Origin: Spirosomataceae bacterium
GTDB taxonomy: Bacteria; Bacteroidota; Bacteroidia; Cytophagales; Spirosomataceae
DNA: 6,713 nucleotides
Reading direction: 5' to 3'
NCBI GenBank assembly: GCA_025455795.1
Contig: JALOLW010000237.1
Span: 1 to 6,713, forward strand
Shown here: positions 1 through 6,123 of the stretch, piece by piece
Numbering within the stretch: the stretch's first letter is position 1
Layout of the letters: each line of letters begins with the position of its first letter
Position numbers and translations under genes: made by a program
The notes under the pieces: generated by a model
Database searches by the model: none
Told to the model about the DNA's origin: nothing
Seen by the model: the letters and a program-made list of their open reading frames with translations, nothing else

Positions 1-706
1 ATCAATTTTCAGGCTGTCTCTGGTTTGGGGCGTACTCGTTGCTTTGACTCTTACGGTCGCTTCCACAGGTTTTACCACTAAAAAAAGCAAATGGAAGCCG
101 CTTTTCAACGGCAAAGATTTTACAGGTTGGCACGTCTTCAACAAAGAAGGGCAGCCTATTTCAAACAAGTGGGCCGTGGAAGAGGGGGCGATGGTACTTC
201 TCGAAAGAGGCGGTGGCGACCTCGTAACCGATGGTGAGTACGAAAATTTTGAACTCGAAATGGAGTGGAAAATCTCCGAAAAAGGCAATAGCGGCGTGAT
301 GTGGGGCGTGGTAGAAGACAAAAAATACTGCTGCCCGTACATGACAGGCCCCGAAATGCAGGTTTTGGACGATGCCAAGCACCCTGATTCGTTTGCGGGT
401 AAAAGCGGCAACCACAAAGCTGGCTCACTCTACGATATGATTCCGCCCTCAGACCTCACCGCCGTCAAACCTGCGGGTGAGTGGAACAAAGCGGCCATGA
501 AGATAAACAAAGGGCAGGGGACTTTTTGGCTCAATGGCAAGAAAGTGGTGGAGTTTCCTACCACTGGCCCTGGTTGGGATGAATTGGTGGCCAACAGTAA
601 GTTCAAAACTTGGCAAGGCTTTGGTAAGTTTGCCAAAGGTAAAATCGCCCTCCAAGACCACGGCGACAAGGTTTGGTACCGCAATATCCGCATCCGCGAA
701 CTGTAA
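1..706 (+). CDS. 3-keto-disaccharide hydrolase (DUF1080) domain protein, secreted, 5' end outside window
   Basis: The frame is open to the left edge, and the real start lies outside the window. The visible part is 234 residues and ends at TAA 704-706. The first ~22 visible residues (ending LVALTLTVASTGF) are hydrophobic and look like the rest of a Sec signal peptide, with no lipobox cysteine, so the product is probably periplasmic or secreted. The mature part has the concanavalin-like fold signatures of PF06439: LFNGKDFTGW soon after the signal, NSGVMWGV and GPEMQVLDD mid-domain, KAGSLYDMIPP, then a WLNGKKVVEF strand and the closing IALQDHGDKVWYRNIRI. Members of this family hydrolyse 3-keto-glycosides made by FAD-dependent glycoside 3-dehydrogenases; many are uncharacterised. 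A GMC oxidoreductase lies 0.9 kb downstream on the same strand, which fits that chemistry, but a reverse-strand regulator intervenes. The family call is firm; the substrate is not known. Confidence 0.9.
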   Translation, partial: SIFRLSLVWGVLVALTLTVASTGFTTKKSKWKPLFNGKDFTGWHVFNKEGQPISNKWAVEEGAMVLLERGGGDLVTDGEYENFELEMEWKISEKGNSGVMWGVVEDKKYCCPYMTGPEMQVLDDAKHPDSFAGKSGNHKAGSLYDMIPPSDLTAVKPAGEWNKAAMKINKGQGTFWLNGKKVVEFPTTGPGWDELVANSKFKTWQGFGKFAKGKIALQDHGDKVWYRNIRIREL

Positions 707-723
707 AAAAGCGGACGATTCGC
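705..723 (-). terminator. Weak intrinsic terminator-like hairpin after the response regulator gene
   Basis: On the minus strand, 11 bases past the regulator's stop codon, bases 723-711 form a 5-bp stem (one G-T pair) with a 3-base loop. Bases 710-705 then read as six T. The T tract overlaps the stop codon of the convergent hydrolase gene. On the plus strand no T tract follows, so it would act only on the regulator transcript. The short stem keeps confidence low. Confidence 0.35.
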
Positions 724-733
724 CCAAAAACAA

Positions 734-1501
734 TCACAACTCTGTCAGTCGTTTGATGTTGTCGGCAAACGACTGACCAGAGGTAATTTTAGTACTTTTT
801 TTATCGGTCAAAGTCAGGATAAACTTCCCGTCAAAATGCTTCTGTATCTCTTTGATGTGGTGACTATTGACCACCGTAGAGCGACTCACGCGCACAAAAT
901 GCTCGGGGAGTTTTTCTTCGAGAGTCGCAATGGTGTAGCTGGTGAGGTATTTTTGCCCTTCTTTGTTGACCAAAAAAACGTACTTGTCTTCGGCTTCAAA
1001 AAAACCAATGTCTTGCAGTGGAATCAACAAAATCTTCTCGCCAAACTTCACCGACACCGCGTGTAGCTCTTTTTTGGGCTTGAGTTGGTCAAGAAGCTGC
1101 AACAGATTCTGATTGAAGGGATTTACTTCATTTTGTTCATTTTTAGTAAATTTTTGGAGTTTCTCTACCGTTTTTTGAAGACGCTCGGCCTCAATGGGTT
1201 TGAGCAGATAGTCCACTGAGTTTTCCTCAAAAGCCTTGATAGCATACTGGTCGTAGGCAGTGGCAAAAATCACCATGGGCATGTACGTGAGGCGAGCGAG
1301 CATCTCAAAGCCCGTCAAAAGGGGCATTTCAATGTCCAAAAAGAGCAAATCAGGGCGGAGTTTTTCGACCAAATCAAGCCCTTCTGCTCCGTTGTGGGCT
1401 TCTCCTACGATGTCAAAAGTGTCTTCAAACTTTCCAAGCAAGCGGCGCAAACGAGTGATGGCCAGCGGCTCGTCGTCTATGAGTAAGGTAGTAAAAGGCA
1501 T
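734..1501 (-). CDS. LytR/AlgR-family response regulator (REC + LytTR)
   Basis: This is a 255-residue transcription factor of the usual size for the family, with ATG at 1501-1499 and TGA at 736-734. The receiver domain covers about residues 4-115. Acidic pair D9/D10, phosphoacceptor D56 in LLFLDIEMP, T81 and K101 in DYLLKP are all present, so it should accept phosphate from a kinase. A charged linker (about 116-145) leads to a LytTR DNA-binding domain (about 147-253) with the typical FVRVSRSTVVN segment at 202-212. Such proteins are usually paired with a LytS/YehU-type histidine kinase in Bacteroidota. None is adjacent here: the gene sits alone between a divergent GMC oxidoreductase gene (100-bp spacer) and a convergent DUF1080 gene (27-bp spacer). 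Its targets cannot be read from the sequence; the divergent neighbour is a possible one. Confidence 0.95.
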   Translation of the reverse strand: MPFTTLLIDDEPLAITRLRRLLGKFEDTFDIVGEAHNGAEGLDLVEKLRPDLLFLDIEMPLLTGFEMLARLTYMPMVIFATAYDQYAIKAFEENSVDYLLKPIEAERLQKTVEKLQKFTKNEQNEVNPFNQNLLQLLDQLKPKKELHAVSVKFGEKILLIPLQDIGFFEAEDKYVFLVNKEGQKYLTSYTIATLEEKLPEHFVRVSRSTVVNSHHIKEIQKHFDGKFILTLTDKKSTKITSGQSFADNIKRLTEL

Positions 1502-1572
1502 GGCTTGATGGTTTATGAAAGCAAGATAGCAGTTTTTCTTGAAACAATAGCGGGTTTTTGCCCCTCAAACAC

Positions 1573-1580
1573 TATTTTTG
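1573..1580 (+). promoter_or_regulatory. Candidate Bacteroidota -7 promoter box (TAnnTTTG)
   Basis: The bases TATTTTTG match the Bacteroidota -7 consensus TAnnTTTG exactly and end 21 bp before the GMC oxidoreductase ATG, implying a leader of roughly 15 nt. The partner -33 TTTG is not well placed: the nearest TTTG (1557-1560) is only 12 bp upstream, against the usual 19-21. The assignment therefore rests on the -7 box and its position. Confidence 0.35.
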
Positions 1581-1601
1581 GCCTCCAAACCTTATCTAAC
1601 G

Positions 1602-3314
1602 ATGAATTTCAACATAGACGCCAAAAAGCAAAATACATTCGATGCGATTGTCATCGGTTCGGGGATGTCGGGGGGCTGGGCGGCCAAAGAACTCTGCGAA
1701 AAAGGTCTCCGCACGCTCGTACTGGAGCGTGGGCGCGATGTCAATCACATTACTGACTATCCCACGGCCATGAAAAACCCCTGGGATTTTGACCATCACA
1801 ACCGTCTGCCGCCCTCGTACCGAGAAGAAAACCCCATCGCCAGCCGCTGCTATGCCCTCGACGAAGCCACGCAGCATTTTTTTACGAAAGATACCGAGCA
1901 ACCTTACATTCAGGAAAAACCTTTCGACTGGATTCGGGCGTATCAAGTGGGTGGTAAGTCGCTGCTGTGGGCACGTCAAGTACAGCGATGGAGCAAGTAC
2001 GATTTTGAAGGCCCCGCCCGCGATGGTTACGCCGTACCCTGGCCTGTCACCTACGACGAAATGGCCCCTTGGTACAGCTATGTGGAAAAATTTGCGGGTA
2101 TTAGTGGCAACAAAGACGGCCTTGACATCCTGCCCGACGGGGAGTTTTTGCCACCGTGGGAACTCAACTGCGTTGAAAAACACCTCCAAACATCCATCAA
2201 GTCCAATTACCAAGACCGTCATCTTATTGTGGGTCGGTGCGCTCACTTGACCAAACCTCAGCCGTGGCATACCGACCTCGGCAGGGCGCAGTGCCAAGCG
2301 CGGCATTTGTGCTATCGTGGCTGTCCGTTTGGAGCGTATTTTAGTTCACAGTCGGCTACACTTCCCGCCGCACGGCGCACGGGCAAGCTCACCCTGCGGC
2401 CTCATTCGGTGGTAGAGTCTATCATTTTTGACGAAAAACTCGGCAAAGCCACGGGGGTACGCATCATTGATGCCCAAACCAACCAAGTGATAGAGTATTT
2501 TGCCAAAATCATTTTTGTCAATGCCTCCTGTTTGGCCTCCAATCAGCTTCTTCTAAACTCCACTTCCAAGCGTTTTCCCAACGGCCTCGGCAACGACAAC
2601 GGTCTGCTGGGCCGCTACGTGGCGTTTCACAACTATCGCGGTAGTGTCAATGCCGACATTGACGGTTTTATGGACCAATATTATTTTGGACGAAGACCCA
2701 CGATGGGTATCATGCCGCGTTTTCAGAATGTTGGCAAACAAGAAACCGACTTTTTGCGAGGCTACTTGGTGGCATTGGAAGCAGGTCGTTCGGGCTGGGG
2801 TCATGCCGCTGGCAATGAGGGCTTTGGTGCCGATTGGAAAGAAGCCAACGCCACACCAGGTCCCTGGCATATTTTTGTGATGCTTCAGGGCGAAACCATC
2901 CCCAAGCACGAAAACCACCTGCGATTGAGTGCCGACAAAAAAGACAAATACGGGATTCCACAGTTGATTACGTCGGTGGGTTATGATGAAAACGACGAGC
3001 GCATGCTCAAGCACTTCTTTGGGCAAGCGTCCGAAATGCTTCAAAAAGCAGGTTTCAAAAACATCAGAATCAACGACGATAAGCGCAATCCGGGCCTCGA
3101 CATCCACGAAATGGGTGGGGTACGCATGGGCGCAGACCCCAAAACATCGCTTGTGAACAAGTGGAATCAGTTGCACACTTGCAAAAACGTCTTTGTCACC
3201 GACGGTGCGGCAATGACCTCCACTTCCACTCAAAATCCCTCGTTGACGTTTATGGCGTTTACGGCCCGCGCCGCCCACCACGCTGTCCAAGAGTTGAAGA
3301 AAAAAAATCTGTAA
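1602..3314 (+). CDS. GMC-family FAD-dependent oxidoreductase (glucose/glucoside dehydrogenase-like)
   Basis: A 570-residue protein. ATG 1602 was chosen because the Rossmann motif GSGMSG (G19, G21, G24) then sits at the usual distance, with the ribose-binding acidic residue E42 (VLERG). The second flavin motif VGGKSLLW is at about 116-123. The C-terminal GMC domain has the catalytic pair H502 (HEMGGVRMG) and N545 (NPSLT), 43 residues apart as in glucose oxidase and cellobiose dehydrogenase. It resembles the bacterial gluconate/glucose/glucoside dehydrogenase branch, which oxidises a sugar hydroxyl and passes electrons to a carrier. Cysteines C231, C237 and C241 (CQARHLCYRGCP) lie where some FAD-glucose dehydrogenases hold an iron-sulfur cluster. 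The spacing is not identical to what I recall, so cluster binding is only possible. No signal peptide is seen; such enzymes are often exported bound to a Tat-bearing small subunit, but no such gene is adjacent. Substrate unknown. Confidence 0.92.
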   Translation: MNFNIDAKKQNTFDAIVIGSGMSGGWAAKELCEKGLRTLVLERGRDVNHITDYPTAMKNPWDFDHHNRLPPSYREENPIASRCYALDEATQHFFTKDTEQPYIQEKPFDWIRAYQVGGKSLLWARQVQRWSKYDFEGPARDGYAVPWPVTYDEMAPWYSYVEKFAGISGNKDGLDILPDGEFLPPWELNCVEKHLQTSIKSNYQDRHLIVGRCAHLTKPQPWHTDLGRAQCQARHLCYRGCPFGAYFSSQSATLPAARRTGKLTLRPHSVVESIIFDEKLGKATGVRIIDAQTNQVIEYFAKIIFVNASCLASNQLLLNSTSKRFPNGLGNDNGLLGRYVAFHNYRGSVNADIDGFMDQYYFGRRPTMGIMPRFQNVGKQETDFLRGYLVALEAGRSGWGHAAGNEGFGADWKEANATPGPWHIFVMLQGETIPKHENHLRLSADKKDKYGIPQLITSVGYDENDERMLKHFFGQASEMLQKAGFKNIRINDDKRNPGLDIHEMGGVRMGADPKTSLVNKWNQLHTCKNVFVTDGAAMTSTSTQNPSLTFMAFTARAAHHAVQELKKKNL

Positions 3315-3344
3315 AGCGTATATCGAGTGCGACATAGCTTATTG

Positions 3345-3388
3345 CACTCAAATTGGGCAACTTTTGGGAAAGTTGTCCAATTTGAGTG
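3345..3388. terminator. 20-bp-stem hairpin after the GMC oxidoreductase gene, terminator-like but without a T tract
   Basis: Arms 3345-3364 and 3369-3388 pair over 20 bp with a single G-T wobble and a 4-base loop. The hairpin lies 30 bp past the stop codon of the GMC gene. No run of T follows on either strand, so it is not a canonical intrinsic terminator; it could end or protect the 3' end of the transcript. Confidence 0.5.
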
Positions 3389-3395
3389 TTCAAAA

Positions 3396-3488
3396 TCGTG
3401 CGGAGCTACTCGTGGCACGACAGTTGCCAACTCGCTTTCATTGAGGCTATAATTCTCAGTCGTGCCGCACGGGCGGCCCCGAACGAGT
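3396..3488. repeat. GC-rich palindromic cluster in the GMC-RraA gap
   Basis: The rest of this 276-bp gap holds no gene. TCGTG-G-CACGA (3410-3420) and CGTGC-C-GCACG (3461-3471) are each small palindromes. They also pair with each other through GGCACGAC (3414-3421) and GTCGTGCC (3459-3466). Outside these, ACTCGT (3408-3413) pairs with ACGAGT (3483-3488). The 8-mer TCGTGCCG recurs in the hairpin at 6038-6069. It may be a REP-like element or a regulatory site; the sequence alone cannot decide. Confidence 0.4.
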
Positions 3489-3590
3489 GAATATCTAATC
3501 CCAAGCCCGCCGAAAAGTAATTTGACGAAGTCACGCGCTTTTATTGGTGTTGTGTTTGTACAACAAGTTCACGTCCAAACCCCTCCAATA

Positions 3591-4535
3591 ATGAAACGTT
3601 TTCTCCTCGCCAGTATCTGCTGGGCGGTAGCTTGCTTGCCGCTTTTTGCCCAACAAATTTCCAAAGAAGAACTGCTCTTTTTGACGCCCGAATGGAAAGG
3701 CGAACGCTTTCCCGACGGTCGCCCCAAAGTCTCCGATGCCCTCCTCAAACGCATGCGCCGCGTGACGCACGAAGAGGCGTGGGCGGTGATGAAAGGCCAA
3801 AACTACAAGTACCAATACGCCGAAGGCTGGCAGGTCATCAATCCTGATAGTGTGCTGGTAGGCAGGGCTTTGACGGCGACTTTCATGCCGGGCCGCCCCG
3901 ACGTGCATCGGGTTATTGACAAAAAAGGTCACGAAAAAGACGGGCGCGTCAAATCGCAAAACGCCTGGCCGATTGATATGCTCGTCAAAGGTGATGTGTA
4001 TGTGGTCAATCAGTTTGGGGCGCACAAAGATGGCCCTACGATTGGCGACAACCTCGGCAACTCAATTTATGCCAAAACAGGCAACGGTATTGTCTATGAA
4101 GGAGCTATCCGCGACATCGCGGGTTTGAAAGAAATCGGGGGTTTTACGTCTTTTTATCGGAGCTATCACCCCTCGCACCACCTCAACAACCCCGACGGCG
4201 AACTCAACACCACACTCGTGGGTATCAATCAGCCTACACTTATCGGGGGGGTGATGGTCATGGCGGGCGATATAGTGCTGGGCCGTGACGGTGCGGTGAC
4301 GTTTATTCCCCCGCATTTGGTCGAAAAAGTGGTGACTACTTCCGAAATCGTGCGACTGCGCGATATGTTTGGGCATGAGCGACTACGCCAACAAAAATAC
4401 ACACCAGGCCAAATAGACAACCGCTGGACCGACGACATCGAAAAGGACTTTTCGCAGTGGCTCAATGCCCATATCAACGAACTGCCCGTTCCCAAAGAAC
4501 AGATTCAAGAATACCTCAAAAAACGAACTTGGTAG
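3591..4535 (+). CDS. RraA / HMG-aldolase-fold protein with Sec signal peptide
   Basis: A 314-residue protein from ATG 3591; starting here puts a clean signal peptide at the N-terminus (MKRFLLASIC... ending LPLFA, probable cut before Q21). Longer in-frame starts upstream read into non-coding palindromes. The PF03737 core spans about residues 84-250: GRALTATFMPG, then GDNLGN (152-157), the family signature GAIRDI (171-176), and the final strand VMAGDIVLGRDGAV. The fold is shared by 4-hydroxy-4-methyl-2-oxoglutarate/oxaloacetate aldolases and RNase E regulator RraA. D153 and R174-D175 keep the D-x20-R-D spacing of the aldolase site (substrate Arg, metal-binding Asp). The acidic residue expected three after that Asp is G178, which is unusual. 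A ~60-residue helical tail follows the core. Family members are normally cytoplasmic, so the signal peptide is notable. It precedes the dehydratase-like gene by 182 bp. Confidence 0.87.
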   Translation: MKRFLLASICWAVACLPLFAQQISKEELLFLTPEWKGERFPDGRPKVSDALLKRMRRVTHEEAWAVMKGQNYKYQYAEGWQVINPDSVLVGRALTATFMPGRPDVHRVIDKKGHEKDGRVKSQNAWPIDMLVKGDVYVVNQFGAHKDGPTIGDNLGNSIYAKTGNGIVYEGAIRDIAGLKEIGGFTSFYRSYHPSHHLNNPDGELNTTLVGINQPTLIGGVMVMAGDIVLGRDGAVTFIPPHLVEKVVTTSEIVRLRDMFGHERLRQQKYTPGQIDNRWTDDIEKDFSQWLNAHINELPVPKEQIQEYLKKRTW

Positions 4536-4540
4536 TTAGC

Positions 4541-4700
4541 AAAATGCGAAAATGCAGAAGTTTAGGAATGTTGAAATGAAGAAATGCCTAAATACAGGAA
4601 AACCTATTTCCACATTCAAGTAATTACGCATTTCCACATTCAAGCAATTACGCATTTCCACATTCAGGCATTTCAGCATTAGCCCCCTTCCACATTCTCT
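4541..4700. repeat. Intergenic tandem and inverted short-repeat block
   Basis: This block fills most of the 182-bp gap between the RraA-like and enolase-superfamily genes. Two tandem 24-bp units, 4607-4630 and 4631-4654, differ at one base, and a third partial copy covers 4655-4670. A decayed piece (TTCCACATTC) lies at 4688-4697. The left part (4541-4592) carries related words in reverse-complement form (AAATGC, GGAATGTTGAAATG, GAAATGCC), so the block can fold as a long imperfect hairpin. There is no coding sense in it. Confidence 0.65.
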
Positions 4701-4717
4701 CATTTAAACAAAACCCA

Positions 4718-6028
4718 ATGAAACCTTCTTCAAATTCTTCTTACGCAAGTAAAGGGACCTCCCGCCGCGATTTTCTCGCCAAAGGTGCTATTTCTGCTGC
4801 CCTTGGTTTTTCATCTTTTAGCAGTTTTGGGCAAGGACTCCAAACCGCGATTGAGCGCACGCCGCTTTCGTCCGCCCCCTCTGATTTGAAAATCACCGAT
4901 GTTCGCTGTGGTTATGTTCGGAATGGTAACAGTCTCATTGTTAAGATTTTGACCAATCAAAGCATCGTTGGATACGGTGAAGGAGTAGATGCAACGGCTG
5001 GGACGTATCATTTAGTGAAGCAACTCGGCAACCGTCTCAAAGGCAAAAGTCCCCTCAACCCCAATCGGCTTTTTGAAGACCTACGACGCGGCGGGCTTTT
5101 TGCGGGCGCACAAGCGGGTATGTACGTGGCCGTACTGTCGGCCATTGATGCCGCCCTGTGGGATTTGACGGGCAAAGCCCTCGGACTACCTGTTTATCAG
5201 CTACTTGGAGGAAAGTTTCGGGACAAAATTAGGGTCTATTGCGATACAGCCGCTTATCGTTCCAAAAACCCCACTCCTGCCGATTTTGCCAAAGCCGCTA
5301 CTGACGCTGTAAAACTGGGCCACAATGCCGTGAAATTTGACATAGACGAATACAACGACCCTAACAAATACGATGCCTACAACTGGACGGCCAGCAACAT
5401 GGAACTCGACCGGATGTACAACCAAATTGCGGCGGTACGCGAGGCCGTAGGCCCAAAAATAGACATCTGCGTGGACATGCACGGACGCTACGATACCACC
5501 ACGGGCAAGCGCGTGGCCAAGATGATGGAGCCGTTGAAACTACTGTTTTTGGAAGAACCTTTCCCCGCCGAAAACCCCGAAGCCTATAAAATCGTGCGGG
5601 AATCCACCAACACACCCATCTGCGCGGGCGAAAACCACTATTTGGCGTATGGATTTAGGGAATTGCTCGAAATCGGAGCGGTGGACATCATCATGCCCGA
5701 CCTCCAAAAATGCGGCGGTCTCGGCGAAGCACAGCGAATTGCCAATTTAGCCAACCTTTACTACGTACCTTTTGCCCCGCATATGGTGGCATCGTACTTG
5801 GGCGCAATGGCCTCTGCCCACGTGTGCGCGAGCGTCCCCAACTTCCTTATCATGGAGTGGCAGATTTACTTCCACGAAAACCCGATGTTTAAAGAAATCG
5901 TCAAATTTGAGGGCGAGCAAGTGGTCAACGGCTTTATTCCGCTTTCCGAAAAGCCAGGCATTGGAGTAGATATCAACGAAGAAGCCATGCGAAAATACGC
6001 CCCCGCAGGAATACCATTTTTTGAGTAA
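4718..6028 (+). CDS. Tat-exported enolase-superfamily (mandelate racemase subgroup) dehydratase, galactonate-dehydratase-like
   Basis: A 436-residue protein. ATG 4718 follows an A-rich leader and gives a twin-arginine signal: TSRRDFLAKG at residues 14-23, then a hydrophobic stretch to about 38. The enolase N-terminal cap runs about 57-165 and the barrel about 170-410. Metal ligands are D253, E279 (LEEPF) and E305 (AGEN). K206 sits on the second strand, H255 in VDMHGRYD, and the dyad D328 (PDLQKCGG) with H355 (APHMV). E380 is the likely oxyanion residue. All spacings equal those I recall for E. coli D-galactonate dehydratase (183, 185, 209, 235, 258, 285, 310). The reaction is therefore probably dehydration of an aldonate to a 2-keto-3-deoxy acid; the exact sugar acid cannot be told. 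Known relatives of this type are cytoplasmic, whereas this one should fold before export to the periplasm. An epimerase/racemase role is the main alternative. Confidence 0.92.
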   Translation: MKPSSNSSYASKGTSRRDFLAKGAISAALGFSSFSSFGQGLQTAIERTPLSSAPSDLKITDVRCGYVRNGNSLIVKILTNQSIVGYGEGVDATAGTYHLVKQLGNRLKGKSPLNPNRLFEDLRRGGLFAGAQAGMYVAVLSAIDAALWDLTGKALGLPVYQLLGGKFRDKIRVYCDTAAYRSKNPTPADFAKAATDAVKLGHNAVKFDIDEYNDPNKYDAYNWTASNMELDRMYNQIAAVREAVGPKIDICVDMHGRYDTTTGKRVAKMMEPLKLLFLEEPFPAENPEAYKIVRESTNTPICAGENHYLAYGFRELLEIGAVDIIMPDLQKCGGLGEAQRIANLANLYYVPFAPHMVASYLGAMASAHVCASVPNFLIMEWQIYFHENPMFKEIVKFEGEQVVNGFIPLSEKPGIGVDINEEAMRKYAPAGIPFFE

Positions 6029-6037
6029 CCAGATTTG

Positions 6038-6069
6038 TAAATTCGTGCCGTCAATGCGGCACGAATTTA
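6038..6069. terminator. 13-bp perfect hairpin between convergent genes, terminator-like
   Basis: Arms 6038-6050 and 6057-6069 pair perfectly over 13 bp with a 6-base loop. The hairpin sits 9 bp past the enolase-superfamily stop codon and 54 bp past the 3' end of the convergent nuclease gene, so it could serve both transcripts. No T tract of useful length follows on either strand. Its arms contain the 8-mer TCGTGCCG and its complement, also present at 3460-3467. Confidence 0.5.
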
Positions 6070-6123
6070 TGAACCATTGACTGTTAGTGGCTTGTCAAAG
6101 GCGACGATCTTTACTGCTATACA

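Noticed and set aside
44..46. TTG at 44 as the true start of the DUF1080 gene
   Set aside because: The frame stays open to the left edge and the upstream residues complete a signal-peptide hydrophobic core.
1557..1560. TTTG as the -33 box for the GMC promoter
   Set aside because: It is only 12 bp from the -7 box, too close for the usual Bacteroidota spacing.
1578..1601. TTG start eight codons upstream for the GMC oxidoreductase
   Set aside because: ATG 1602 places the Rossmann motif normally, and the TTG overlaps the candidate -7 promoter box.
2553..3335. Long reverse-strand open frame inside the GMC gene (and another at 1596-2306)
   Set aside because: Both lie opposite a clear GMC coding sequence and their products show no recognisable domain; they are antisense shadows.
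3462..3590. Longer start adding 43 residues to the RraA-like protein
   Set aside because: The extension runs through palindromic intergenic DNA, has no family similarity that I can see, and would bury the signal peptide that begins at ATG 3591.
3624..3635. Lipoprotein signal (AVAC) in the RraA-like protein
   Set aside because: The -3 position is Ala rather than Leu/Val/Ile, and a standard signal-peptidase site at LPLFA-QQ fits better; a lipoprotein cannot be wholly excluded.
4607..4670. CRISPR-like array
   Set aside because: The repeats are directly tandem with no unique spacers between them, there are only two full copies, and no cas gene is present.
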